A stretch of 64,000 nucleotides of DNA, from NCBI GenBank assembly GCA_964023205.1, contig OZ026848.1, forward strand, positions 29,809,912 through 29,873,911, in the 5' to 3' direction. Below the pieces are notes generated by a model. That model worked only from the letters and a program-made list of their open reading frames with translations. It searched no databases and was not told where the DNA came from. Shown here in pieces: positions 21,780 through 33,834 of the stretch. Each line of letters begins with the position of its first letter. Within the stretch, counting starts at the first letter, position 1. The DNA comes from Lutraria lutraria. Taxonomy: Eukaryota > Mollusca > Bivalvia > Venerida > Mactridae. The translations under genes were made by a program, and so were the position numbers.

Positions 21780-23900
21780 CAGCACGTTTCGAGTATTACC
21801 GCTTCAACGCACTTATTGCTAATAAATACCTCACTGGTATAAACCTTCAGCTGTAAACCTGGTGTACGAATCCAGTATTTTCTATGTAGTAGATCCTCAC
21901 CGCCTATTACAGACTGGAATTTCGAGCACAACTGTAAGAACAAAGGGAAATATTCATTATTGATTACATTAAAACAAGTGTTCTATTCGCTCTTACAGTG
22001 TTTCTTCGCTGGGTAGATACAATCTAAAGGTTTAGTGCTATAAAATCTAATTCCATGGCATGTCGAATAAGATATAAACAAACAGATGTAAACAGCACAA
22101 TGTATTGATATTTGGCTGGATAACAAACCATTTACATGAATATACCCATTCTCTACTTCGCGTATTGTATAACCAACACTCTTATAATTCAAATCATTAC
22201 AAAGTATGTAAATTTCTTTTTCTTTTTGAATTTAATTTCTAAAACAATCGACCCTATATATACACATAATACAATATGATGACATTTTTTCCGAATTCAA
22301 ACCATTTACACGAATACATGTATCATGTATTTAACGGAATGTAAAACATTTTTTATATATTCAATTATTAAATAAAAAGTCTTCCTTTTTATTTAAAATT
22401 ATATTTTCTAAAATATCGCTCACCGTAACCAACGCGATATTTCTTACCTACACATGTATTTATGTATTCATATTAGAATGCACGTTCCATGTTTACGAAA
22501 TACACTTAATTATGTTTACCCATTTACTTCGTCTTAAATTTAATAAGGTGGCTGCATTCCGATGAAACAAGACGAACTATAAATAACATATTTAATTTTT
22601 TTAAGAATTCCTCTCCAAATCCTAATTTCCTGTGTTTAATTAATACATAACAGAACATGAGATTAAAACGACTACATCCGTACAATAAATTAATGCAAAC
22701 CACTTTACAAACACATGCCGCCACAGATTTGCAAGTGTTAAGTTAAATGCATCTTTTATTCAAACAGTAAAGCCAATATGTTACCAACGTATTCAGCGAT
22801 ATAAAAAAACAAACTCAACGTCTTTTCTTAAAATAACACACCGCACATTCACACCTTCCAATAATCAACCCTCATTCGCATTATTTACTTAAAACGGCTT
22901 AAATATATTGCCTCTTCGGCTAGGACAAGTCAAGTGACACACGAAAACAAATTTGTCGCCGTGATCAATAACTCTATTCATGCCAAACACAATACGCCAC
23001 TCCGACTTCGATGTTAAACATAACCTTTTTCTTTGATTGACAATAAAACTTCCTCGCGCAATAACTATGTAATCACCGACCTATGGCGTTTCTGACAAAC
23101 AAAATACATCCACAAGACTACTTTACGAGAACTACAATGAAGCGACACTTGTAAGCCGTTCTGTGCGTCAATACCCAATTCCAATATATCGGGGAATAAT
23201 GTACACTGGCTATGGACTCCTGTCGCATTCCGCGACACATTGAAAGCCTATTGGTTTCTCAAGATGGATTGTAATAGACAGTAACTAGTGTTGATAACAT
23301 GATTGACTGTCCAAGAATGCTGCAATGCTGTCGATGTACAAAGATTGTGACGATAATGGCTTTCACAACCAGAGAGGTGAGATAAATAATGCGCAGAAAT
23401 TGCTATGATGCATAAAAAACTAGACACGTTCTGTATTTAAATCAATTTAACGAGATTACTATTAACCAATAGATGTTTGTCAAACAATGATGCCCTTTAA
23501 AAGCCAACTGAATCGTATGACCTTGGCCTTTGAGCTACTGAGGATAAGATATGTGAAGGTCGTCTACAGACCAACCTCCCAATTATAAGTCTAACGCTCG
23601 TAAGTCATATCGTTCTCTAGGTTTGGATATAATAAAGGGGACATAATAAGCACTGAGTACCAGCCCAATAGATCAGACATCATTATTCCATTGATTAAAG
23701 TAGAGCGTTATCCATTTAAAAAGCAAAGGATGTAAATCTTGTAAAAATGAACTAAGACAAAATACTTTACTAGGCTTTAAAGATTTCCAAGTTTCCGCAG
23801 TTCCGACTTACATTTTTTATCTGCCGACGGTTGATCCTTTATCGGTCATATTGTTATCGCCCAATTCTATGAGCTATATCTACGATCTGAAGATTTTTTT
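21780..23900. other. No gene seen upstream of the FAD monooxygenase exon
   Basis: AT-rich sequence. Short open frames on the minus strand lack ATG context, splice sites or similarity. It may contain the promoter of the 21.7-kb exon, but I cannot point to one. Confidence 0.45.
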
Positions 23901-23903
23901 CTT

Positions 23904-23919
23904 GGGGGGGGGGGGGGGG
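23904..23919 (+). repeat. 16-nt G homopolymer
   Basis: Sixteen consecutive G residues followed by taataaaaaggg. Two other runs of exactly sixteen G occur at 25718 and 45408. Each produces a proline tract in minus-strand frames. Confidence 0.95.
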
Positions 23920-24872
23920 TAATAAAAAGGGATGAAACAACTATTTGTCATTTTGTTATGGCCCAATTTTTCAAATGAGCTACATCTAAGATAGGAAATA
24001 TATACACAGTATATTTTTAGGGGTCTGGTAAAAAGGGAATGAAGCAAGAAGCGCAATAAACGCATATGCCCCCGGTGCCAGCTTGATATAATTATGTCTA
24101 GATATCCCTAAATGACGTGACATGAACACTATTTGTAGCATTCTAAAGTGATAATTCATTGATTTAACTGGATCATAGAAAATAACACTTACCACTAGAA
24201 AGTTACTTCATACATTTTGCGCTAAAATGGCAAGAATCAATAGTTTGTGTATTCTATAAAATACAAACCATATATTAATAAAACACCGTATAAGCAATCC
24301 TTTCAAAAAAATAGTGTTGCATACTTAAGTGATAATTCATACTTACAAATGCATTAATTGTATTTGGTGGACAACATACAATAGAATGGCTTAAAAGACG
24401 AGCCATAAAAGTCAATAATTTCTGTATTCCAGTATAGATAAACCAGAAGGTGTGTATATTGTATATAGATACGTAACACATTGGACGTGGGTATTATAAA
24501 ACAACAATAGACCATCAATCGAAACGTGCAGAAAACATGGTTTACCAATGTCAAAGCACAAGAGGAGTGATTTACTAGTATCATTTATATTATGACGACA
24601 ATAACACACCTTGGGAAAGACACCTTTTCATATATAGGTGAGGTGGGTAACTCATGTGCGATCGATTATTACGTGCAGCGGTCAGGCACCAACTATAACA
24701 TAAAGGATTATTTTGTTAAGTTTTCTATACCGTCAAATCGCTTGTTTTGAACAATATTACTCTAGTATTAAACTGCTAGCGTAGGCCCACAGTATTTTTG
24801 TTATCAAGTAAGCGTTTGCATTTAAACACAAGGAGGAACTTCCGTGATTGAGGGGTTACGGTTTCTGATTTG

Positions 24873-25104
24873 TATAAATACTAGCCCTTCACCACTGTTA
24901 GATCCGTCCGGCTAGTTTACAGAAGTCGATGGTTCTACACCTAGGGACTTGGTGTACATAGTCTGGTTCCCGGATGTGCTCTACAATTACGTAGTGTAAG
25001 GGGAAGGAACTCCAGACTACTTGGCTGGAAAAGTCGCTAAATGGCCCTGGCGGTTGGTGTGACGTCAAATCCAGTGAAAAAGATACACAAGGATCTGGTA
25101 AGAC
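24873..25104 (+). promoter_or_regulatory. Candidate TATA promoter and first exon
   Basis: TATAAATA at 24873-24880 is followed at a typical distance by a possible leader. An ATG at 24929 opens a 10-codon upstream frame. A second ATG (aaATGG) at 25041 opens 19-21 codons, MALAVGVTSNPVKKIHKDL, running into overlapping donors GTAAGA (25098) and GTAAGT (25105). I do not recognise the peptide and found no second exon. It could equally be a fragment of a mobile element. Confidence 0.25.
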
Positions 25105-25197
25105 GTAAGTTTGTGTAAGTATCCCATCGTTCTAAAATACTGCTTCCTTACTTGTGAAACTTTGTCCTAAGTGGGATTTGAGCTCACATTACGTTGA

Positions 25198-25643
25198 TGG
25201 TCTTGTAATTACCATAGGCACGCGATTCCGTGATTTTTATACTTTTACAGACGCTATTTTTCAATTTCACCCATCAAACAACGCAAGCCTGTCGAAAGAA
25301 AAATCTTCATTTTTTCCCTTATTGAGTGTATAAAATACTCGCCATCTTTTCGATTGACGGTTTCCTTCTAATTTGCACGTGCTTTCCGGGAACCTTGCTT
25401 TCGTTGTAGTGTTCCCCAACTTTAAACGTTTTGACAGCTTATACAAGGAATGCCGGGACCCACGCTTATTTTCGTCACTACCGTCAATCGAAAAGATGGC
25501 GAGTTCACTACCTTGGAGTATTTTATGTAGATTTTTCTTTCGGCAGATTTGCGTTGTTTGATGTGTGAAATTGAAAAATAACGTCTGTAAACGTATACAA
25601 ATCACGGAATCGCGTGCCTATGGTAATTACTAATTATAGACCA
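25198..25643. mobile_element. Foldback element, 164-bp arms around a 118-bp loop
   Basis: The left arm 25198-25361 (tggtcttgtaattaccatag to cttttcgattgacggt) is an imperfect inverted copy of 25480-25643 (accgtcaatcgaaaag to tggtaattactaattatag). The arms contain the matched blocks cacgcgattccgtgat and atcacggaatcgcgtg. The loop is unrelated. Open frames crossing it on both strands come from the symmetry. It looks like a foldback MITE. Confidence 0.85.
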
Positions 25644-25717
25644 TAAGCACTTCTACATTACTTTGTATAGGTGAGTTATTTCGACTCATAACATTAATAG
25701 CCCAGTCATCATAATTT

Positions 25718-25733
25718 TGGGGGGGGGGGGGGG
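25718..25733 (+). repeat. 16-nt G homopolymer
   Basis: Sixteen consecutive G residues followed by ataaattag, 75 bp after the foldback element. Confidence 0.95.
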
Positions 25734-25739
25734 ATAAAT

Positions 25740-26560
25740 TAGTACAAAAGTCAGTTTTGGTATATTGGTTCTTTTTGTGGTGAATAACACCCAGAAAAAA
25801 GTCCCCAAGAATCCCATGGTGCAAAAGTGATATCTTTTGGCTAAAAATTGAAAAAATAAAATAAAACTGGGAATTTCTGGAATCAATGTATAATTCAAAA
25901 ACTATTTGACCAAATGAATTAAAATTTTCTACGATGATGTGTATCGATAAACTATGTCATTTTAAACTCGAGTCGAATCCAAAATGGCCGCCATAATAAA
26001 AAATGTCCGCCAAAATGTTTTTACTGTTCAGATCCAAATTTGACGGGTTGTTTTACATATCAGTCATTCTAATTACAAATGTAAGAAGAATAAGGATTAC
26101 TTTTATCTTATTTATGATGAATTTCTTTTTTTAAAAAAACTCTATATTGAAACTTATAAAGCACACAATGTAATTACAACCTGATTTTGATAATGAAGTT
26201 CCGTTCAGTCGTGTGTCTTCTATGTATTTATTAAGTTTTTATGTGAATAAAACCGATCTGATAAAGATTTGCAATTTTCATTTTTTCAACTTAATTAACT
26301 TAATAAATCTATAAATAAACAAACAAGCAGACGGCGGTTTAAGAATTGCTCAGATTAGATTTTGCCATCAGACAATGAAAAATTCTGAGTCTCTGACCAT
26401 GAATGTTTCGTACTTGGTGATAATTTCTTCACAATAACTGTCAATACAGCGAAGAAGAATGACGAATATTCGTTACTTCCACGAGAGAAATTCACAACCC
26501 TGCGGCGCCATTTATGCAGTAATAATTCTGTGACGCCTGTTTTTAACGTAAGCAGACCGA
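25740..26560. other. No gene seen
   Basis: AT-rich sequence with no supported exon, and no repeat shared with the rest of the window. Confidence 0.45.
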
Positions 26561-26569
26561 TCTACCCCA

Positions 26570-26671
26570 ACAACCAATCGGTGGCTCTGACACTTTCTGT
26601 GATCTGTTTAATATATGAGCCATCGACACATCCGTTATAGAGACATCGAGCAGAACAAAGTCAAAACAGGT
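26570..26671 (+). promoter_or_regulatory. Candidate promoter with a non-coding first exon
   Basis: A CCAAT box (26574-26578) and a TATA-like taatatatga (26609-26618) stand in a relatively GC-rich island. About 30 bp downstream a short segment ends in a good donor, caaaacag|gtgagc, at 26669/26670. This spacing fits a first untranslated exon of a + strand gene. No following coding exon was recognised in the window. Confidence 0.25.
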
Positions 26672-26679
26672 GAGCACTG

Positions 26680-27890
26680 TTTATAGAAATATCCGTTTTT
26701 AAAGAACATGCTTGTTTCATTAAAACTCGGAGAATACCATGCCACGTAGAACATTCTTCTCGTCATTTTACGTGCTATTACGACAAGAAATATCCCTAAA
26801 TGACGTGGCTTGAACTTTTACCAATTCACAACTCATGGGTTTTCGTACACGAGGAGACAAATCACGAGTGATTTCTATTCTTTGAAATAGATGCTGGTCC
26901 AACTAATCGTACATGCAACCTTGTACTAACCTCCCCTTTGCCTCATCATAGAGTTCGATTTAAATAGAAATACTGACGTTTTTTTTCAAATGCGATTGAA
27001 CCATCGACAAGGTGCTGGTGCCATCGGCAATGTGAAATAGCCCTCGCAAATGTGATGGAGCCAACACCATCACTCATCGAGTGTTAATATATTATTGTGA
27101 AATGATCACGCTATTATTCCTGTAAATATGCATGTATTGACTAAATCGCATAAGGTGGTAGTCGGAGGGGAAACTGAAAACACAACCATTATTTCCACAG
27201 CAGTGAAATAGAACATACAGTAACACCAACATTTAGATTAAAACAGTTCACCAGTGTGTCAAATGACGATGATGCAAGTTCCGACCGCACAGGACGTTAA
27301 GCCATCAATATCGTAAATATATTGTTTTGCAGTAATGCTACCGCTTCAGTCAAAATACAATAATATTGTTAGCCATTTTGGCGATTTTTAATTCGTTCTT
27401 TATTCAAGTTTTCTTTTTCAGTACAAGCACTTAAGTTGACAAAACACTCCGACATAACTACTTACTTACCCACTGTTAAAGATTTCAGAAGATACGTCAG
27501 TAAAAGTACAATAGTTAGGATGTAATACATTAAGAGAATGATTATTGATTCTTGTCGTATAAACAATTGACTGTTAGGGACTTAACTTGCATAACTTTAG
27601 TTAAGAATCTCATCTATGGTATAAGATATTGTCATAATTCAGCGTACAGCTTTTGCAGTAAAAGCATGTCATGAATAATTCAATGATATGTGTTGTCGGA
27701 CATGCAAGTATCTTATTAAATTAGCTTCGATTAGTTCGGTATACTAATAACCGACTACATGTACATGCCATTATAATCGATTCAAAAGTTAATTTTGTTA
27801 GCATTGGTTTTAGCGACTTATATCAGCACTACGTTGAACAGCTGCATGGGTGTTAAGGACTAATCTTTGTTTATTTTTGAGTTTACGCCG
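26680..27890. other. No gene seen
   Basis: AT-rich, no repeat or exon recognised. If the 26.6-kb promoter is real this would be its first intron. Confidence 0.4.
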
Positions 27891-27897
27891 TTTGTCA

Positions 27898-28115
27898 TTA
27901 ATTTTTCAGTTTTATACGGCGGCCGGTTTACCTAACAAGTTTCTAACCAGTACTAACTTATCCTGCCACTAGGAACCGGCAACTTCTCTATATTTAGAGG
28001 AAAATCGACATTTTTGTCAAATTTTCATAGAAGGGTATTATACTCTGTCTAGTAGGGAATCGAACCCGGATCATTTGATTACAAATAAAGCGCTCTAACT
28101 ACAAACCCGTTCGAC
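27898..28115 (-). mobile_element. SINE-B copy (tRNA-derived head)
   Basis: On the minus strand the tRNA-like head (gatccgggttcgattccc) is followed by the shared SINE-B body (gagaagttgccggttcct) and tail (ccggccgccgtataaaac). Other copies are at 37.9, 38.9, 46.1, 52.2 and 61.2 kb. Confidence 0.7.
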
Positions 28116-28454
28116 AAAAAATACGTATATGAAAGTTTTCCATCTATGCTGAAGGTAACAGTCACATAAAAGTTTGTCAATACTGTACAGCGGCAATCTA
28201 TGAATACTTGATGAGAACTCATCGTCATCATCGAAGAAACAATTGCCTGTTATTGAATTAGCCTTAATTAAATATTCCACGAGATTTAGTCAATTGTAGC
28301 CTTGCATCAAAGGTTACTCGCACTAAATCACAATACTCAGCAAAGAAAACCGCATATTTGCTTCTAGACAATGGGCAAAAGAATTAGGATTTATACTGGA
28401 AGGAAGTCGATAAACGTAATCAAAGTACTGACACTACAGTACTTACTGAATTTG

Positions 28455-28620
28455 AACTTTCATAGACTTGCACCGTAACATGGAACGGGAATTAGTTTAA
28501 CCTTTGTATGGCGGATGTAGAAAATGTAGTATTTTAGGTCCGCATAAAAATTCTTGGACGCCGAACAAGTGACGGCTATATCGTTCAGCTTCCAAAAAAA
28601 AAAAAAAAAAAAAAAAAAAA
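28455..28620 (+). mobile_element. R3 retroposon-like copy ending in a 27-nt A tract
   Basis: Blocks gacttgcaccgtaacatgga, catggcggatgtagaaaa-like and gtccgcataaaaatt, then cgccga..aagtgacggcta, end at cgttcagcttcc followed by A27 (28594-28620). The terminal A tract suggests a retroposon. The same end in the 45.2-kb copy also runs into A-rich sequence. Confidence 0.6.
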
Positions 28621-28759
28621 CGTTCCATACTATTACTTTCATCTGCTATCTTTCCCTGTTTGTCTAACAAATAACTTGCCGAAAGCACTACATGTATTTA
28701 TCAAAGCATAAACAGCAATTTGTAGCAGTCTGCATCTTTCCATGATTAGGCAATATAGT

Positions 28760-29340
28760 TAACGAGTTATGTCAGGAATGTAAGCATAAAGTTGATTCAA
28801 TAAGCTTCGCAGCTTGGAACAATCAATTGGTCTGCATGTGAACAAGTTAATAAATGTTTACACTTGTTTTGTAATGGTTACTTTTCTATGCTTGTTGTTT
28901 GTAATTAAGTTTTTTAGGCGATAAGGATTGTATCATAATTGGTCAGTAACGCATTTCTTAGAATAAAGACAAGGAAACATTTACTAGAAAGAAAACACAA
29001 ACAAAACATAGCACTTTCTATAGAATTTTTTTTTCGAAATCCCCCAGCCAGAAGCCCACCCAAGACATATTTCGGTGCCAAAAATGGAGGACAATTCACA
29101 GTTTTCCGGGGCCAGGTACCATTATAAAACCGTCTGTAGGAAAGCTAAATTTATAAATCAGTTTATTAAAAGCAATGTGGCGATCGTAAGACCAACCTTA
29201 TATATTTCATTAGTACTGTTACCAAAGTCATTACGTCACAAGAGTTACATCACTAATCAGATAAGGAAAATATCATCCTTACGGTCAATTGACTCAAAAT
29301 ATTAGGACAAGATGGTCGCCAAACTTTTATTTATATGTTT
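28760..29340. other. No gene seen
   Basis: AT-rich sequence. Short frames overlapping 28939-29127 on both strands lack splice or start support. Confidence 0.4.
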
Positions 29341-29344
29341 ACTA

Positions 29345-29605
29345 ACGTACCTTTCGAACTTCGGAGGCACGATTCGTCACTAAACATTTTCGTACTTTGA
29401 AGGTATGATTCGACACTAAATATATAGTTAGGTACTTTGAAGGTAAGATTCGTCACTAAATACTTTCGTACTTTGATGGTGCGATTCGTCACTAAATAAG
29501 TTCGTACTTTGATGGTACGATTCGTCACTAAATAATTTCGTACTTTGAAGGTACGATCCGTCCCCAAATATTTTCGTCCTTTGAAGGTACAATTCGTCTC
29601 TAAGT
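29345..29605 (+). repeat. 36-bp minisatellite, about 7 copies
   Basis: The unit contains cgtactttgatggtacga, then ttcgtcactaaataattt. The 36-bp period keeps several frames open on the minus strand; these are repeat artefacts. Confidence 0.85.
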
Positions 29606-29609
29606 ATAT

Positions 29610-30780
29610 TTGTAAGTATGAGGGTCAACATCAGAAGATGTGGTCGGTTGGGTAACCGTAAAAATGAACATTTATTCCAGCGTCAGGCTTTTCTTGCAGC
29701 TAGATCATTACAGTGGTTGGTTTTTAAATCGCTGTGAGATGTTTAGTCTTTGTCTGATCTCACGAACAATATCGAAATTATATGAAAATAATAAGTTTAG
29801 GCTTGTTGATGTTTGTCCTAAAGAAATAAAAGAAAATTGATTTCGGGGACGTTCAAAAGAACGAAGAGAGTAACTTTAGAAGCTTAGCTTTGAAACAGGA
29901 CATTTAATAGGCTATAAGATCCATCCTACTACAGTTCTTTGAACGGAATGTAAATCAATGGCACACCGTAAAAATGAAATAAGCACGGTCATTATCGCTA
30001 AAATTAGTTCATTTGGGATTGAATAAACTTAACAAGGATTTCACGATGACCATGTACACACATAAAAAGAATGTTGTATGCAATGGTTGAACTATGCACA
30101 AAACGAGTCTTGTAAAAGTCTATGATAGATACATATACTAGTAGTCCATTTACGAAATGTTTACATCTAAAAATAATCAGCAAAGATCTTAAAGACTAAT
30201 TAATGTCGGTATTCACATAAACTGGCCAAACAAACAAAACGAATATAAACAGAAATACTTTGACCCGGTAACTTTTCACATATAATGTTCAAGAGAAAAT
30301 AATGATGGTTAAGACAATGCTTAAAATATGTTGGTTTGCGGTAACGCGCACTAAAACTTTTAGGTGATTATTTAGCATTTTTAAACATTTAACGACTGTT
30401 CTGAAAAAAATATAAAAAAAGACGAGAAGAAAGAACAATAAAATTAATGTACATCTATTTCGTCATAATCGCACAAAGAGTTTTCGGGTTTGGGGATATT
30501 TTATGGAGTCACTCGCGTAACCGGAAACCAAAGATTTTTTACGAATGGCCTAATATGAAAGTTCTGAGGAGATCATTATTTTGTTTGATCCTCGTATGAC
30601 ATGAAATGATAAATCAACTCTTGTTATTTAAAATGAAAAGAAAAAAAAACAGAAACAAAAATAACTCAAACGGAGATGTCTATTATTGTAGTAATTAATG
30701 AACGAATAAGGTTTTGTTACAAATTAATGGCTTCTGCCATCCAGGAATATTGTAGAATTCTATCAGCGAATGTTTACATC
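29610..30780. other. No gene seen
   Basis: AT-rich sequence with no recognised repeat family or exon. Confidence 0.4.
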
Positions 30781-30782
30781 TA

Positions 30783-30976
30783 TACGGTTAAACATGTGAT
30801 AGTGACCACCTCCTAATAAAGGTCACCCTGTGAATGAAGGCCATTCTTTTAAAAATCAGTCATTGATTATTTAAAACAAGCTGACCTCAGAATAAATGAC
30901 ACCTGTCAATGAAGGCCATATTATGTACATTTTTTTCCACAGGGTGATCATTATTCACAGGTTTTTACTATACTGT
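30783..30976. mobile_element. TA-MITE-1 copy
   Basis: Left end tacggttaaacatgtgatag and right end cacaggtttttactatactgt-like. Internal blocks gaccacctcctaataaagg and tgaatgaaggccattctttt are typical of the family. Non-coding. Confidence 0.65.
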
Positions 30977-31081
30977 CGTTAATTATTTAGTGACGAATAA
31001 AAAAATCCGTTTTTTTTAATTTAACACTTTGACATGACGTCTTCACTAAACTACTTTATGCAATTATCTCAATACTGTTTA

Positions 31082-31268
31082 TTGGAAACTGAACGGTTGT
31101 TCAGCTTTCCATAGTCATCACTTACTATGCGCGCATGAATTGTTATGTGGACCAAAGAACTACGCTTTTCTACATCCACCATACTTAACTAGTTCTCGTT
31201 TCATGTTACAGTGTAAGTCTATGTACATTCTGTTTCCATGAGTACTTTCAGTACTTTGATATACTAGT
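31082..31268 (-). mobile_element. R3 retroposon-like copy
   Basis: Complete minus-orientation copy: aactgaacggttgttcagct, ccatagtcatcactta, ttctacatccaccata, gtttcatgttacagtg and gagtactttcagtactttga. This is the best-preserved relative of the segment upstream of FMO2 and FMO3. Confidence 0.6.
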
Positions 31269-31737
31269 ACATGTATGTTCTTATACGGGCGCCAGCACAA
31301 TTTGGCTAGCAGACTATTATAGAGAAGATGACGCTAGATTAAAATACCAAGGGAATACGGATAGTGAAGGATATTATATTTACTAAAGTCGGATATAGAC
31401 TTCCTTCCTTCCTGGTAGATTTATTTTCGTCCATTTGAACATCAATATCTTCATTATATTGCAGCTTTATTCTACGGCGCACCGATAAATTATTTTGCCA
31501 CGAGTGAACAAGTCTCTTTTTACCTTATTGTAATATCTCTATCAACTCCATAGACAGACGTATTTAAATACAGTGGAATATATAATTCATGAATGTGGTA
31601 AATTCTACAATATGGTTGAAGTCTTTTCATGTGTGATACAAATGTATTTATGCTTCATCTTCTAATTCCACGATACAATAATCGTACAAGTGTATCATAA
31701 TTTAACTAAACAGTATCACTGGTTCGTAAATAGACGC

Positions 31738-31915
31738 TGAAACCTTCCTGGTCGAGTGGTTTATGGTCCTGGCATTGAAATCACTAGCCCCTCACCGCTT
31801 TGAGTTCAATTCCCACCTTGGAGAGCCTTTTACATGCCTTGAGAGAAAACTGTATTTCTATTCAGGTGTAGGCCTGAGGACTCCCTCCATCGTTAAAGCT
31901 CGACAACTTGCCAAA
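31738..31915 (+). mobile_element. SINE-C copy, head resembling a long-variable-arm tRNA
   Basis: cctggtcgagtggtttatgg (D-arm/A box) and gagttcaattcccacc (T-arm/B box) are spaced as in serine/leucine tRNAs. A body follows with gccttgagagaaaactgtat and ctccctccatcgttaaagct. The stems are too broken for a working tRNA. Confidence 0.55.
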
Positions 31916-31919
31916 TAAG

Positions 31920-33140
31920 CATGGTTGTTGGCGCGCCGTTTAACCCAATTGAAATAGAATAAAAATGGAAGGAACTAAATTGTATAAAAACATGTAACAT
32001 GAATTTATGTAGGAGTTTTCCGTTTATTAAGTAGTGACCTTGTTCAATCAATCGAAAATCGGTAAGAAAGAAGTAGGGATGGTCCTGTAATGATATCCGA
32101 AGTCCCACGTGAATACGATCCTGAATGGTGCAAGTATTAGCAACTTGAACGACACCTTCATACTAATAGTACGTGTGAGTTTATAACACTTCCAGAGAGG
32201 TCCTTAAAAGGGAAAATGTACGTAAAAACATTTTTTAGACTCTTATGTTTAATATTTTTTGTTTTATGGTACATTAAGCCGCAGACAAACTTTGGTTCAA
32301 GAATATAAATGATTTAATTACCGTAAATCTGTTTGAAATGTATGTTATTAGGAGTTATTAGAAATTATTGCCCGCTCAGGTATTGGCTACTTTACATTGG
32401 TAACGCAGGAGAGTAGTATACAATATTTTATTATATGGTTAATAATAATAAAACCATAGATAATGTTCGAGTAAAAACAATATCGCGATAAGTGAATCAT
32501 TGACGGAAACGGTATATTTACAAATGTTGCGAATCCCTAGTTTTTGTTGTGATTGTCACACTTCGTGCTTATCACTCACACTTTACAACCTGGTAACTCG
32601 ATATCATCAAAGAATATGGTAGAAAGATTAGTATTGACAGAAGACAATTGCTCATAAACAATGCGCAGTGATCAAATAAAAGCCTGCTGAGATATTTGTA
32701 AAGATGTTGACTTTTCTGGATGAATCGTTGGAGATTATTTATTAGCTTGATGGAAGAAATCAATTTGAAAACACGTTAACAATAAAAGACGTCTGATTTA
32801 CCGTAAAAAATTGTCACTAGCAGACATTTTCGAGAGTATCTTTTTTTCTTTACACATCACGTGACCACCACAGCACGAATCGAAGACGTCAAAGCCGATC
32901 ATATTGATCACTGTGTGTATTGATCAATGCATTTGTGTTAATTTTTTTTTAAATACAAACACAATACAGTCGGTAAAGTCTTTACCCCATTAAAATAAGT
33001 ATAAGCCGTGTGTTCAAAAGTACATTCATTAACACCGATCCAAGTGTAACAATCACATGTTGGTTTCTTGAGACAAATTTACAATGAACAGTTATTAATA
33101 CCAACAAAGTCATGATTGAGCTATTCAATCTGAAAAAATG
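31920..33140. other. No gene seen
   Basis: AT-rich sequence without recognised exons or repeats shared with the rest of the window. Confidence 0.4.
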
Positions 33141-33830
33141 GGTGGATAGGTGGTCTAATGGTAACATGCTGGACTACCGATCAATAGGTAGTGGGTTTGA
33201 ATCTCGGCTCAGGCTTCAAATATTTCAGAGACGCCTTCCAGTGTCCTCATCCCCACTACAGAGTTAAGTGCTGTACTAAGATAATCCCATGAAACGAATG
33301 AGGCATGTACCGGTGCTTTACACCGTGCACGATATAGAACCAGGTAAAACTATTCGAAATACTGTGGACTCATTTATTTTCGTTGGGGATTTAATTTCGT
33401 GGATTTCGTGACGACTCATCCACGAAATTAAATCCCCACGAATTAAATGCGGAGATAAGGCATTTCTTTTCAAAAATCAAATTCCACGAATTTATGCCCC
33501 CACGAAATAGCCAATTTAGTAAAAACCACGAAAATTGAACCCAACGAAAATTAATGATTCCACAGTAAGCAATTTTTTATTTTATTTTTGCGGCAGGTTG
33601 CCCGACTATAAACTATAACTAGGTTGTCCCCCAAAAGACTTAAAGAAAACTTTCGGACAGGAGACAACCCACTTATTCGAAGACTGAATAAGAGTGGGGG
33701 AAATAAATGCCCTGTGCTCCAGTGTCTTCTCTCCCCTCTTTGGATGGGGTCTAAAATAGCAATAGCTATCGAATGGGTCGTTAAACTACAGATCAATATT
33801 AAATGTGAAATAACCTCTCTTAACAATTCC
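33141..33830 (+). mobile_element. SINE-A copy interrupted by a TIR element
   Basis: A tRNA-like head (ggtggtctaatggtaacatg; gtgggtttgaatctcgg) is followed by the SINE-A body to gaaccaggtaaaactattcg. A 208-bp TIR element interrupts it (33360-33567). The body resumes around 33690 (ccctgtgctccagtgtcttc) and ends gctatcgaatgggtcgttaa. Confidence 0.75.
33360..33567. mobile_element. TIR element (208 bp) inserted in SINE-A
   Basis: The ends are 28-bp near-perfect inverted repeats: left tactgtggactcatttatt, right ttaatgattccacagta. TA at both ends fits a Tc1/mariner-type target site. The internal ttcgtggatttcgtgac-like motif repeats in both orientations. Confidence 0.8.
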
Positions 33831-33834
33831 TTTG

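Noticed and set aside
25267..25605. 112-codon minus-strand frame
   Set aside because: It lies wholly in the arms and loop of the foldback element and lacks family similarity that I can recognise.
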